Source of the DNA: CAWDMW01 sp963803575
Lineage (GTDB): Bacteria > Pseudomonadota > Alphaproteobacteria > Rickettsiales > UBA998
Direction of reading: 5' to 3'
Assembly (NCBI GenBank): GCA_963803575.1
Contig: CAWDMW010000001.1
Coordinates: forward strand, 472,349 to 536,348
DNA length: 64,000 bases
Positions 34,406-43,708 of this stretch are shown here, one piece after another. The first letter of the stretch is position 1. Every line of letters starts with the position of its first letter. A program made the position numbers and the translations under genes. The notes beneath the pieces were generated by a model. The model was given only the letters and a program-made list of their open reading frames with translations, was not told the DNA's origin and ran no database searches.

Positions 34406-35731
34406 TTATGTTAAGCATATTGCTTCACCTTCAATCCCCATATCCATAAAACCAGTCGGTTCTATTGTGCGGGATGTTGTGCTGGGTTGTACTTTAATAT
34501 GTAATGCATCGACAATACGGTGAATAAACTGATATTGTCCGCTTTGCTCTTCCACCGCACCCACATTAATGAAATAATCGCCTTTTTCCATTACGCAGCG
34601 AAACTGAAACGATACATCCAATTGCGTACCGGCTGACACTATGTGTGACGCATCGCTTTGCACATGTTGCAGCGCGCCTGCCAGCTCTATGCCAGTCAGT
34701 GTTTTTACCATCATGGAGCAACGCAAATGCTGGACATCACGCTTAAGGTGCAATGTGTAATGCAGCGTATAGGTTTCGTCTGGCATAAGTAGCGTGACAG
34801 AATGCCCATCTGCATCACATAGTTTGACACCCTCAATATATCCACCATTCGTTGCATATTCGGTGCGGGTTTCTGGCGCGGCAGCGCTTGCAGGTGCTAA
34901 GCGTTTATCGGTGATGGCACTGCGGGCGGTGGCGCGTTCTTCTTCAGGAGCAAACAGCATTTTATGGTAAGATGCCACCACTTCTGAAGGGCTGCCCTGC
35001 ATCAGCAACTCCCCCTGATCCAGCAAAAGCGCATGATCGCATAAATCGACTATAGCGCGGGCAGAATGAGAAACAAACAGGATGGTTGCACCCTGTTCCT
35101 GTAATTGCCGTATGCGCGCAAAACATTTGCGTTGGAACCCCTCATCACCCACAGCTAGTGCTTCATCGACAATGAGAATGTCGGGGTTGACCGCAATCGC
35201 CACCGCAAATGCTAACCTGACATACATACCACTGGAATAGGTACTGACAGCCTGTTGCAACATACGAGGCTCCAGTCCGGAAAACGTGACAATATCTGCA
35301 TATTTGGCATCAATCTCAGCGCGTGACAATCCCATGATACTGCCATTGAGGTAAATATTATCATGCCCGCTATAGTCAGGGTTAAATCCGGCTCCAAGTT
35401 CCAGCAAAGCCGATACCTGCCCCTGCACATGAATGGTGCCGCTAGTCGGGGTAAGTGTGCGAGTGATAAGTTGAAGCAAGGTAGACTTGCCTGACCCATT
35501 GCTTCCAATCACACCAACTGTTTGCCCTTTTCCAATGGTTAAGTCTATCGGATGCAGTGCCGTATGCTCGGTGAAATAATGCTTATGACCACGCATGAAG
35601 GATTGCTTCAGGCGGTCTGCCGGATGGTCATAGATACGGTAGACTTTCCCAACACCACTTAGAGTAATAGCTTCATGATAGTTCACATCAGGCATAGCCT
35701 TGTCCAATACTGCCAGTGCTTCCTGACTCAC
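34406..35731 (-). CDS. Wzt-like polysaccharide ABC transporter ATPase
   Basis: The 441-residue protein resembles the ATPase subunit of O-antigen or teichoic-acid-type exporters. The ABC core has Walker A GVIGSNGSGKSTLLQL, LLELGAGFNPDYSGHDNIYL, signature YSSGMYVRLAFAVA and Walker B PDILIVDEALAVGD. After about residue 260 comes a beta-rich C-terminal domain as in Wzt, which binds the glycan end. The membrane partner (Wzm) is not adjacent; instead it follows motE by one base and belongs to the flagellar run. Substrate is unknown. Confidence 0.88.
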   Translation of the reverse strand: MSQEALAVLDKAMPDVNYHEAITLSGVGKVYRIYDHPADRLKQSFMRGHKHYFTEHTALHPIDLTIGKGQTVGVIGSNGSGKSTLLQLITRTLTPTSGTIHVQGQVSALLELGAGFNPDYSGHDNIYLNGSIMGLSRAEIDAKYADIVTFSGLEPRMLQQAVSTYSSGMYVRLAFAVAIAVNPDILIVDEALAVGDEGFQRKCFARIRQLQEQGATILFVSHSARAIVDLCDHALLLDQGELLMQGSPSEVVASYHKMLFAPEEERATARSAITDKRLAPASAAAPETRTEYATNGGYIEGVKLCDADGHSVTLLMPDETYTLHYTLHLKRDVQHLRCSMMVKTLTGIELAGALQHVQSDASHIVSAGTQLDVSFQFRCVMEKGDYFINVGAVEEQSGQYQFIHRIVDALHIKVQPSTTSRTIEPTGFMDMGIEGEAICLT

Positions 35732-35732
35732 G

Positions 35733-36455
35733 TTAGCGACGTCCAGACAAGGTGTCTAGCTCAGCTTCCTGCTGACCACGCAATTTGCGATTCTCTGCCA
35801 GTTCTTCTGTCAACATACGTGCTTTCGTTGGTGACATTTTGGCTAAAATAGGCGCAGCGCGGCGCTCTGACATACGATCCACTACCAACAACAAAATCGT
35901 CATACCCATTTCATCAAAAATACGGGCAGCTTCTTTAGGTTTCATGTTTTCATAAATTTTCACCAGACTACGAATTTGCGCTTCTTCTTCTTTGTCATAT
36001 GATTTTAGCAGATCACGCACCGTACTTTCCAGCGTTTTAATCTGCGATATTTTATCATCCAGCCGCACTTCTGTTGATTCCAGCAAATGCTCTTTTAAAC
36101 GTACTTTTTCTTCCAGCGCGTCCAGTTGCGTGCGCCGCTTGGACAGGCTTTGCAAAATATCGACTTCAATATCGGAAAATTGTTGGACGTTCATGGATGG
36201 TCTAGCAGATTGTTCTGTCGTGAGAACAGGCTCAGTCGCATCTGCCGGATCAATGGATGCGACATCCATCTCCTCATCGGCCTTAGTATCATCAGTATCA
36301 GCTTCCTGTGCGTAAGCAGAATACCCTAACACTATACGGGAAAACTCATTACCCTGATGATAAATATCCACCATTTTGGCAGTTAGCAGTAAACATAACG
36401 ATGTAATCGTTAGTGGCAGCAGGCGTACCCGTGTGAAGCTGGTTAATGTTGCCAT
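35733..36455 (-). CDS. motE: MotE-family flagellar motility protein
   Basis: The 240-residue protein has an N-terminal membrane helix or signal (about residues 13-27), an acidic linker, a coiled coil (about 90-150), and a C-terminal domain with YENMKPKEAARIFDEM, VDRMSERRAAPILAKM, SPTKARMLTEEL. This is the MgtE_N-like repeat of MotE, which chaperones the periplasmic motor protein MotC in alphaproteobacteria. It lies in the fliL-fliM-DUF6468 run. Assignment is by domain pattern and neighbourhood. Confidence 0.82.
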   Translation of the reverse strand: MATLTSFTRVRLLPLTITSLCLLLTAKMVDIYHQGNEFSRIVLGYSAYAQEADTDDTKADEEMDVASIDPADATEPVLTTEQSARPSMNVQQFSDIEVDILQSLSKRRTQLDALEEKVRLKEHLLESTEVRLDDKISQIKTLESTVRDLLKSYDKEEEAQIRSLVKIYENMKPKEAARIFDEMGMTILLLVVDRMSERRAAPILAKMSPTKARMLTEELAENRKLRGQQEAELDTLSGRR

Positions 36456-36461
36456 ACATCC

Positions 36462-37151
36462 TTACCCCTTGCTGCTTTCACGCTTTAGTGCTTCCATCAA
36501 ATCCTGCTCTGACTTGCTACGGCTGCGATTGCGGGCACGTGAGGAATTGCGAGACGCGACACTGGCGGCGGGTGCATTGTCACGCATCTCGCCAATACGC
36601 TCCATCATTGCCTCAATGCCTTTCTTGCCTTCCGGCTCTGCTGCATTGCTGCGTTGCGATGCTTTGCGCGTTGCATCCACATCCGCTTTCGTGCGATCGC
36701 GCAGGCGCGCGGTGGTTTCTTTTAAACGCTGCTTAGGGTTAGCAGGTTCATTAGCTGGCGTTGGCATATGTTGTTTGATACCATCATGCGGTGCAACACC
36801 TGTATCGTTACTTGCTGCGATACGTCCAGGCGTGACATGCTTTTCGATCCGGTCGGCGCTTTTATTGGCGCGCTCAATCATGAACGCTAAATCATCTGCA
36901 AGGTAATTCGCTTTATCCAACTTGCCCTGAATATTCTCATTGATCTTTTTGCTTGCGCGGTGAATATCATTGATGCTCACGGTTGCCTGCTGCATAGATT
37001 CATCAAACTGGGTGATGAGTTGCGCTAAATCAGATTTAGAGTCCTGCAAAAGCTGCACTTTTTTGTTTAGTTTGATACAATAATAAATCGTGATGCATAG
37101 CATAGCTGCCACTGATACATCCAGAAACATTTTAATGATAATCTCGTTCAT
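36462..37151 (-). CDS. DUF6468 domain protein of the flagellar cluster
   Basis: A 229-residue protein with one N-terminal membrane helix (about residues 9-27), then a long helical region (KLNKKVQLLQDSKSDLAQLI, ADDLAFMIERANKSADRIEK) and a basic low-complexity C-terminus (RARNRSRSKSEQDL). This layout and its place between fliM and motE match the DUF6468 proteins of alphaproteobacterial flagellar operons. Molecular role is not known. Its start overlaps the fliM stop by 4 nt, so translation is coupled. Confidence 0.75.
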   Translation of the reverse strand: MNEIIIKMFLDVSVAAMLCITIYYCIKLNKKVQLLQDSKSDLAQLITQFDESMQQATVSINDIHRASKKINENIQGKLDKANYLADDLAFMIERANKSADRIEKHVTPGRIAASNDTGVAPHDGIKQHMPTPANEPANPKQRLKETTARLRDRTKADVDATRKASQRSNAAEPEGKKGIEAMMERIGEMRDNAPAASVASRNSSRARNRSRSKSEQDLMEALKRESSKG

Positions 37152-38227
37152 GCGTTTCTCCCCATACGTGCGCTAACTGATTCCAGTAACGACACAGCAA
37201 TTTTATCTCCAACACGTCCAAGACGCGCCTGACCCAACACAATGTCACCGCATTTAACAGATACGTCATCATTAGGTTCTTTATCCAGTAAAATCGTGCT
37301 TCCGACCTGTAAGCGTGCCAGATCCCCAAGCGACACTTCTTTCTCATCAAGCAATGCATTGACTGACACAAAGGAGTTTCTCAACTCCACTCCCATATGT
37401 CTCTCCCACGCCGTGTCCTGTCCAAATTTTTCGCCAATAAAAATTTGTGAGAGCAACTCACGGATAGGCTCCAGCGTCTCATGTGGCAGAAGCAACTCAA
37501 TAATCCCGCTACGTTCATCCATATCCACCTGCAACTTCACCAGCAACGCGGCATTATTTGGGCGGGTAATAGTAGCAAACCGGGGGTTAGTCTCCAGCCG
37601 TTCAAACTGAAAGGCTACGGGTGAAATAGGATCAAACGACTGGCTCATATCATGTAGCACAATATCTACCATCGACTTCACCAGATCCTGCTCAATCGTG
37701 GTATAGGGGCGCCCCTCTACCCGCACACCACGGTTCACTTTTCGCCCACCGAGCAGCACATCCACCATGGAGTAAATCAATGAGCTATCCACTGTGACAA
37801 GCCCGAAATTCTCCCACTCAACCGCGCGGTACACCACCAGCAATGCTGGCAATGGGACAGAATTGAGATATTCATCAAAGCGCAGAGACGTCATGGATTC
37901 AATGCTGACATCCACATTGTCGGAGGTAAAATTACGCAGCGAGCTGGAAAGCATTCGAACCATGCGATCAAAAACAATCTCTAACATTGGCAGTTTTTCA
38001 TATGCCATGCGTGACTTGCCTAGAATAGCATTCAGGCCAGTGTTGCTTTCTTCATCCTCTGCTTTCGCATCGAACCCAAGCAACAGGTCAATTTCATCCT
38101 GATTGAGAACGCGTTCTTCCTCTTCGCCTTCTCCCTCACCTGCTTCATCGTCTCCGCCATCCAGCATGGACGCCCATTCATCTGCTGCCGCGGCGTCGTC
38201 GATTGGCTGCTCATTTTCATCTGCCAT
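37148..38227 (-). CDS. fliM: Flagellar motor switch protein FliM
   Basis: FliM forms the C-ring and binds CheY-P to set rotation direction. The 359-residue protein has an acidic N-terminus with the CheY-binding-like VLNQDEIDLLLGF, then YEKLPMLEIVFDRMVRMLSS, the CheC-like middle (VDVSIESMTSLRFDEYLNSV, GLVTVDSSLIYSMVDVLLGG), IEQDLVKSMVDIVLHDM, and a C-terminal SpoA domain (LARLQVGSTILLDKEPNDD, VKCGDIVLGQARLGRVGDKI). Length is normal. Confidence 0.95.
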   Translation of the reverse strand: MADENEQPIDDAAAADEWASMLDGGDDEAGEGEGEEEERVLNQDEIDLLLGFDAKAEDEESNTGLNAILGKSRMAYEKLPMLEIVFDRMVRMLSSSLRNFTSDNVDVSIESMTSLRFDEYLNSVPLPALLVVYRAVEWENFGLVTVDSSLIYSMVDVLLGGRKVNRGVRVEGRPYTTIEQDLVKSMVDIVLHDMSQSFDPISPVAFQFERLETNPRFATITRPNNAALLVKLQVDMDERSGIIELLLPHETLEPIRELLSQIFIGEKFGQDTAWERHMGVELRNSFVSVNALLDEKEVSLGDLARLQVGSTILLDKEPNDDVSVKCGDIVLGQARLGRVGDKIAVSLLESVSARMGRNA

Positions 38228-38280
38228 TATTTACCGTCCTTCATTACTGTATAATAGAGTGCAAAAACATTGATACGTGA

Positions 38281-38847
38281 CTACTGTATTAAGAGTTCTT
38301 CAAATAACACATTATTGATTTTATCCGGCGCAATTGCCTTGTTGATTCGCATTAATAACTCATCACGCAAGCGATACACTCCGGCAGAGCCTTTCAAATC
38401 GCTAGGGCGTAATTCTCTGATGTATGTGTTAATGACATCACGGATTTTAGGCTCCACTGCCTGAAACCGGATAATTGTCTCCTCGCTTGGCGCTTCCACC
38501 GTGATGCGAGCTTTAATGAAACTTGGGCTACCGGAACCGGGGTTCAGGTTTGCCACAAAGTCCGGCATGGTGTGATAGACCATTGGCGCCTTCGTTTCCC
38601 CTTCTTTCGCATCTGTTCCGGCCTCAGAAGCTTCAGCACTGTCAGCCTCACTGTCTTCTGCCACATCTTCAGTTTCCGCGGGAGGTGCGTCAATCAAATC
38701 ATCTAAAATCCCGCTAAAATACAGGCCAGCCCCTGCGCCACCCAATAAAAGAACCAGCAGGATAATAATAATTAGGCCTTTCTTGCCTTTCTTAGGGGCA
38801 TCATCGTCATCCAGTATTTCATCGTCTGCTATGTCATCCGTAGCCAT
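38281..38847 (-). CDS. fliL: Flagellar basal-body-associated protein FliL
   Basis: FliL surrounds the stator and supports motor torque. The 188-residue protein has an acidic N-terminus, a membrane helix (about residues 24-46, GLIIIILLVLLLGGAGAGLY), an acidic Ala/Glu/Asp linker, and the periplasmic domain with MPDFVANLNPGSGSPSFIKA, RDVINTYIRELRPSDLKG, RDELLMRINKAI. RBS AAAGGA precedes the start. First gene of the minus-strand flagellar run. Confidence 0.93.
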   Translation of the reverse strand: MATDDIADDEILDDDDAPKKGKKGLIIIILLVLLLGGAGAGLYFSGILDDLIDAPPAETEDVAEDSEADSAEASEAGTDAKEGETKAPMVYHTMPDFVANLNPGSGSPSFIKARITVEAPSEETIIRFQAVEPKIRDVINTYIRELRPSDLKGSAGVYRLRDELLMRINKAIAPDKINNVLFEELLIQ

Positions 38848-39097
38848 ACTATTGCATCCTTTTCGTGAGGTAGTCTGTGTTACATTATGTTGAGTGTAAA
38901 ATACTCTGCTATTAGATACAACATAGAGTCCTTACGATTCCGTTACTGCTACCAGATTATCTTTATGGTGTGATAATGAGAGTGATAGCCAACATTCAAA
39001 TACACATAAATGCTAACTATACGTTAAATAGCAATGGTATTTAAAAACCATTCATGCTAAGTTTATTATATAATAACGAGATTTTAGGACATGCACT

Positions 39098-39418
39098 ATG
39101 GATCAGGCAGAATTCGACACATTAAACGACGATGTGTTAAAAACATATCGTGAGCATCAAGCTTCTTCACCGCCGTATAACGAAGATACGCCATACAAAC
39201 CACCGATGAGTCAGGAAGCGTTTACACAGTTACAAGACCAAACGTTACAAACAACGTTAGATATTCAGGCTTCTTCACCATCTTATAAGGAAGACACACC
39301 TTATAAGCCTAACATGAGTCAGGAAGCATTTGATGCATTAGATCAGCTAGTAGCCCAAACGCAGCAGCGACTTGAAGCATCCGCACCGCCTTACAAACAA
39401 TCTCAGCAAGAAGAACTT
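39098..39418 (+). repeat. Three tandem 108-bp coding repeats
   Basis: Units at 39098-39205, 39206-39313 and 39314-about 39418. Units 1 and 2 keep much of the same DNA (for example GCTTCTTCACC and ATGAGTCAGGAAGC at the 2 and 3 starts), with many third-position changes, so the duplication is not very recent. Confidence 0.8.
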
Positions 39419-39481
39419 GGGGAGTTAACACCGCTCACCTTCCGTGATGATGCAGGCAGCTCCTCTGGTCGGGAACGTTGA
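39098..39481 (+). CDS. Protein of three 36-residue tandem repeats, unknown
   Basis: A 127-residue acidic, Gln/Ser/Pro-rich protein made of three tandem repeats with consensus M-[SD]-Q-x-[EA]-F-...-L-x-...-x-A-S-[SA]-P-x-Y-K-E-D-T-P-Y-K-P. Repeats 1 and 2 (36 residues each) end in EDTPYKP; repeat 3 diverges after APPYK. No signal or membrane helix. A TTAGGA ribosome site is 10 nt upstream, and a TATAAT (39069-39074) sits before it. I do not recognise the family; repeat proteins of this sort can be structural, adhesive or exported. Confidence 0.7.
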   Translation: MDQAEFDTLNDDVLKTYREHQASSPPYNEDTPYKPPMSQEAFTQLQDQTLQTTLDIQASSPSYKEDTPYKPNMSQEAFDALDQLVAQTQQRLEASAPPYKQSQQEELGELTPLTFRDDAGSSSGRER

Positions 39482-39535
39482 TACATATCAGCTTTTACTT
39501 GCTATATAAAAAGAGCAATGAAATGATAGGTAGCT

Positions 39536-42448
39536 ATGACGTTACCTCACTGCTTTGCCCTGTCTGCATCACTTGATCGCTTTAACGTTTATGCTAACCA
39601 ATATATAGAATGCGAAGACAGGAAAGCGGTTTGGCAAGCTGATACGGCGTTGCAGGAATGGATAGACAACTCGCCTTGCCTAAAAGGGTTTATTGCGTTC
39701 ATCACGGATTATTCGCCATATCTCTCACGGCTCATCACTGCACACCCTGAAGTAGTAAAGCATTTTCTGGAAGGCCATGCAGATACGTATTGTACCAAGC
39801 TTATCGCCACGATTCACAATATTCCTGGTAGGTTACCCTCTTACAGTCAGGCGCAGGCATGGCTAAGGATACAAAAGCAACGTATCGCGCTAATGGTAGC
39901 GCTGGCGGATATTAGCGAATATTGGAACACGGCAACTGTCACAAGCACACTTAGTCATTTTGCTGACGGGTGTGTTGCATATGCACTGCATCATGCGTAT
40001 CTGCATACTCTGCCTGCATCCATTACGCGCCCGCCTTCCATCACCCAAAGCGGTATCACGATTTTGGCACTTGGCAAGTTAGGGGGATATGAACTAAATT
40101 ATTCCAGCGATATTGACTTGATTGCCCTGTATGATCCCGAAAAACTAGATATGCTGGCACCCGCCGCGCGCAATCAGTTTGCGGTGCGGGTGATTCGTCA
40201 TCTCTCGGGGTTCCTGCAAGACCGTCAGGAAGAAGGGTATGTGTTTCGCGTTGATCTGCGCCTGCGTCCTGACCCTGCCTCAACCGGACTTGCCGTGGCA
40301 CTGGGTGCGGCAACGCATTATTATGAAAGCGTTGGCCAGAACTGGGAACGCGCCGCCATGATTAAAGCGCGCCATATCGCCGGTGACAGCGACACTGCCC
40401 AGCATTTTCTAACCGCACTGCAGCCCTTTATCTGGCGCAATCATCTGGATTACGCCGCCATTGAAGACATCCTGTCCATCAAGCGACAAATGCAGGCAAA
40501 AGAAGAACCAGACATTTCTCTGCCGGGACACCATATCAAAACAGGCTATGGCGGCATTAGAGAAATAGAGTTCTTAGCACAAATTCATCAGCTCATCTGG
40601 GGTGGACGCATTCCGGCACTCAGAGCTAAAAGCACATGCGAGGTGCTGGCATTATTAGCCGATCACGATTTATTAGATGCCGATATTGTCCATGATCTAA
40701 CGCATGCGTATTACACTTACCGCATGATTGAACATCGCTTGCAAATGCGGCTGGATCAGCAAACCCATCGCTTGCCCTCATCACCGGAAGGCATGGACAG
40801 GCTGGCACAGTTTTGTCATGTTTCTAACACCGGGCATTTCACCAAAGCGTTGCTGGAACAACTCCATTATGTGCATAATGTGTTCATTCATACCTTTCAT
40901 GAATCCACACCGCTTGGCTACGCAGGAAAATTGGTTTTCACAGGCGTCGATCATGACCGTGAAACCATTGATAACTTGATGCGCATGGGATTCTCTAATC
41001 CCAAGGCCATCTCTACCATCATCCGACAGTGGCACACCGGAGATAAACGTTGCACACGTACCAAGCGCGCTCGCGAATTACTCACCGAGCTTGTGCCAGT
41101 CATCTTGCAGCACCTCGCAGAAACCGCTGATCCGGATCGTGCCTTTCGTCAATTTGATGCCTTTCTGGACGGATTACCTATTGGCGTGCAACCTTTTTCT
41201 CTGTTTCAGTCACACCCGCATTTGCTTTCCCTCATTGCTGATATTACCGGCAACGCACCTGTACTGGCACGTAAACTGACCTATTACCCGTATTTGTTGG
41301 ATTTACTGGTCGATCAGCATCTGGATATTAGTAGCTGGGGTGCTAAACATGCCTACACCATGCTGGATGAACAGCTGACATTAGCTCGTGATGAAGAAGA
41401 AGCGATTGAGTATTTCTGTAACTTCAAGTTAGAACGTGAATTTGCTGCTGGTATCGCATTGCTGCGTGGCATCTTGTCGCCACAACAAACATCTACCTAC
41501 CTGACACGGCTGGCAGATAGCATGGTGATGAAAGCCGTGGAGCTGGCAAGATCACAGCTGGAACATCGCAATATCATTAATGATGACCATCATTTTGCCA
41601 TTATTGGTTTGGGGAAATTAGGAACGCGCGAGTTGATGATTGGCTCAGATCTGGATGTGATGTGCATCTATAATATTTCAGATGAGTGCAGCCCTGAAGA
41701 TCAGGAACACTGGAAAGATTACTATAAACGCCTAACCACCCGCGTGATTCATCTGCTCTCATACCCTACCAAAACAGGGGCGCTCTATGAGATGGATACG
41801 AAACTCCGCCCCTATGGTTCGCAAGGAGCGCTGGCAGTGGGGCTAGATACCTTTGCCACTTACTACGCCAGAGATTCATGGATTGTAGAAAATCTGGCAT
41901 TATTGCAGGCACGTATTATTTATACGTCAGATGCGATAGCAGGCACCATGGAGCAGGCATTATGTCAGGCACAGGATATTTCCTTTACCATGAATGAGAT
42001 AAGCGACGCTATTTATGACACACGGCGCAAAATCAGCGATCAGTATTTTTCATCCAACCCGTGGGACATTAAATATGTATGGGGTGGCATGATGGATTTA
42101 CAATGGATTGTGAAAGCCTTGCTTGCAGATCAATATCATAACCAGCATTACCATTTGCACAAACCCTCTACGCTGCATCACCTGCAATGGCTGTATGAAC
42201 AGGAAATACTGGATGAATGGCAACATGACATTTTGCGTGATGCATATCAACTCTATCATCAGGTGTTAAGTTACCTGCGTTTGTGCCATGAGCAACTGCC
42301 CGATGACAAAAACCTGACCAAAGGCTTGCAAACCTTACTTGCACGAGTGATGCATACCCCAAACTTTCATCATTTGCGCCAGCAATTACTTAGAGCGCAA
42401 TCGCAGGTCTATCATCTTTATAAGAACCTCCCCTATATGACAGGTTGA
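39536..42448 (+). CDS. glnE: Bifunctional glutamine synthetase adenylyltransferase/deadenylase
   Basis: GlnE attaches or removes AMP on the glutamine synthetase Tyr in response to PII. The 970-residue protein has both nucleotidyltransferase domains: ALGKLGGYELNYSSDIDLIA in the N-terminal half and IGLGKLGTRELMIGSDLDVM in the C-terminal half, each with the G-S/x-D-x-D catalytic core, plus FRVDLRLRPDPASTG and the YEMDTKLRPYGSQG motif. Target and partner are glnA/glnB at 22.4-24.3 kb. Length is close to the enteric protein. Confidence 0.95.
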   Translation: MTLPHCFALSASLDRFNVYANQYIECEDRKAVWQADTALQEWIDNSPCLKGFIAFITDYSPYLSRLITAHPEVVKHFLEGHADTYCTKLIATIHNIPGRLPSYSQAQAWLRIQKQRIALMVALADISEYWNTATVTSTLSHFADGCVAYALHHAYLHTLPASITRPPSITQSGITILALGKLGGYELNYSSDIDLIALYDPEKLDMLAPAARNQFAVRVIRHLSGFLQDRQEEGYVFRVDLRLRPDPASTGLAVALGAATHYYESVGQNWERAAMIKARHIAGDSDTAQHFLTALQPFIWRNHLDYAAIEDILSIKRQMQAKEEPDISLPGHHIKTGYGGIREIEFLAQIHQLIWGGRIPALRAKSTCEVLALLADHDLLDADIVHDLTHAYYTYRMIEHRLQMRLDQQTHRLPSSPEGMDRLAQFCHVSNTGHFTKALLEQLHYVHNVFIHTFHESTPLGYAGKLVFTGVDHDRETIDNLMRMGFSNPKAISTIIRQWHTGDKRCTRTKRARELLTELVPVILQHLAETADPDRAFRQFDAFLDGLPIGVQPFSLFQSHPHLLSLIADITGNAPVLARKLTYYPYLLDLLVDQHLDISSWGAKHAYTMLDEQLTLARDEEEAIEYFCNFKLEREFAAGIALLRGILSPQQTSTYLTRLADSMVMKAVELARSQLEHRNIINDDHHFAIIGLGKLGTRELMIGSDLDVMCIYNISDECSPEDQEHWKDYYKRLTTRVIHLLSYPTKTGALYEMDTKLRPYGSQGALAVGLDTFATYYARDSWIVENLALLQARIIYTSDAIAGTMEQALCQAQDISFTMNEISDAIYDTRRKISDQYFSSNPWDIKYVWGGMMDLQWIVKALLADQYHNQHYHLHKPSTLHHLQWLYEQEILDEWQHDILRDAYQLYHQVLSYLRLCHEQLPDDKNLTKGLQTLLARVMHTPNFHHLRQQLLRAQSQVYHLYKNLPYMTG

Positions 42449-42502
42449 CTATTGATTCGTTGGCACGTCTATTATATGAGACATGATACAGGAGCAATAT
42501 AC

Positions 42503-42967
42503 ATGACATTAGACACAGGCCAGCCAGCACCGGATTTCACACTTACGGCACATGATGGCAGTGACGTATCACTCAAAAAGTTTGCGGGTAAAAAACTGGT
42601 GCTATATTTCTACCCCAGAGATGACACACCGGGATGCACGACAGAGGCCAAGGACTTTACTGCACTGGCGGATGCGTTTGCGGATGCTAACACGGTAGTG
42701 ATTGGCGTATCCAAGGATTCGGTAGCGTCTCATGTGAAATTCATTGACAAGCATGAGTTACGTGTAACTTTACTGGCAGATGAAGAAACAGAACTGTGCC
42801 AGCGTTACGGCGTATGGGTAGAGAAAAGCATGTATGGTAAGAAATATATGGGCATAGAGCGCGCGACGTTCTTAATTGGCGAGAATGGAACCATCCAACA
42901 GATATGGCGTAAAGTGAAGGTGAATGATCACGCTAAACAAGTTCTGGACGTCGCTACGTCACTGTAA
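42503..42967 (+). CDS. bcp: Thioredoxin-dependent peroxiredoxin, BCP type
   Basis: BCP reduces hydroperoxides. The 154-residue protein has PAPDFTLTAHDGS and YPRDDTPGCTTEAKDF with the peroxidatic Cys. The usual resolving Cys five residues later is absent (Lys), so it may be a 1-Cys form or use a Cys elsewhere (ELCQRYG). I start at the ATG after CAGGAG; the frame also runs back to 42452 at the glnE stop. Downstream of glnE by about 50 nt. Confidence 0.92.
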   Translation: MTLDTGQPAPDFTLTAHDGSDVSLKKFAGKKLVLYFYPRDDTPGCTTEAKDFTALADAFADANTVVIGVSKDSVASHVKFIDKHELRVTLLADEETELCQRYGVWVEKSMYGKKYMGIERATFLIGENGTIQQIWRKVKVNDHAKQVLDVATSL

Positions 42968-42973
42968 AGACAT

Positions 42974-43001
42974 AAAAAAATCCCCTCTGTAAAGAGGGGA
43001 T
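42974..43001 (-). terminator. Terminator between bcp and a minus-strand orphan
   Basis: ATCCCCTCT (42980-42988) pairs with AGAGGGGAT (42993-43001). The T-run is on the minus side (AAAAAAA at 42974-42980 of the plus strand), so it terminates the minus-strand gene at 43007 and can also stall bcp transcription. Confidence 0.8.
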
Positions 43002-43006
43002 GTGTA

Positions 43007-43495
43007 TTAGTCTAAATTAATGTCAAAGCGCTCTATGTAGTCTTCACAAAACTCTATGGCCTCGATAAATTCTTCCATTGTTTTTGCTTTCACTATCAAA
43101 ATTTTGATGTTAGCGAAACGCTCGCCAGCCATCTCTGCGGCATCCGGAAGATTTTGGTAACGATACCATCGCTCTTCCTGTTTAATCAGAAACATTCCTA
43201 AAGGAAAAGTAACGAGAAGTACTCCCCCATAGGACACCAACGATGCAAAAACGGTTACAAACAATATTGCTTTCGCAATCTCACCGCCAAGCCGTAAACC
43301 TACAGGCTTACTTAGGAGCTTTTCAAGCCTCGCCTCTTCCCTCCAGCAATCTTCTAAAACACATTTTTCAATAAATCTATCTACGTAGTCAATTAGATAG
43401 TTCAACAGATAAACTTTTACTAATACGTCAAGCATAAAGAAATGAATGGGGTAAATGTACAAGAACAGTGCGAACACTGTTCGATGAAGCAGCAT
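43007..43495 (-). CDS. Unknown small membrane protein
   Basis: A 162-residue protein (alternative ATG at 43435). Hydrophobic N-terminal stretch (FALFLYIYPIHFFMLDVLVK) and a middle pair (AKAILFVTVFASLVSYGGVLLVTFPLGMF, split here as AKAILFVTVFASLVS and YGGVLLVTFPLGMF) suggest two to three membrane passes. The C-terminus is acidic and helical (AKTMEEFIEAIEFCEDYIER). No family recognised. The start of the coding region contains an 8-bp inverted repeat (43463-43482). Confidence 0.55.
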   Translation of the reverse strand: MLLHRTVFALFLYIYPIHFFMLDVLVKVYLLNYLIDYVDRFIEKCVLEDCWREEARLEKLLSKPVGLRLGGEIAKAILFVTVFASLVSYGGVLLVTFPLGMFLIKQEERWYRYQNLPDAAEMAGERFANIKILIVKAKTMEEFIEAIEFCEDYIERFDINLD

Positions 43496-43600
43496 AGCAC
43501 CTTAAGCACTACGCGAAGCTAACTACTATATTAAGCAGTTAACGATATAACGCCTTATCTCTAGCAAAAATAGCCCAATAACGCAATAGGTTTCAAACAA

Positions 43601-43708
43601 AAAAAAGGCCAGCAAGGTGCCAGCCAGTGGGTTTTAGGTTAGCAGGTGTACAATGTAGCCTAACCCTGAACCAGTGAAAATAAAGAAGATGAAGATGCCA
43701 GCGCATCC
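43601..43708. repeat. Duplicated module copy 1
   Basis: Direct repeat of 43921-44028, offset 320 bp and nearly identical. It holds a terminator-like hairpin region and the last 24 codons of the small gene on the minus strand. Confidence 0.85.
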
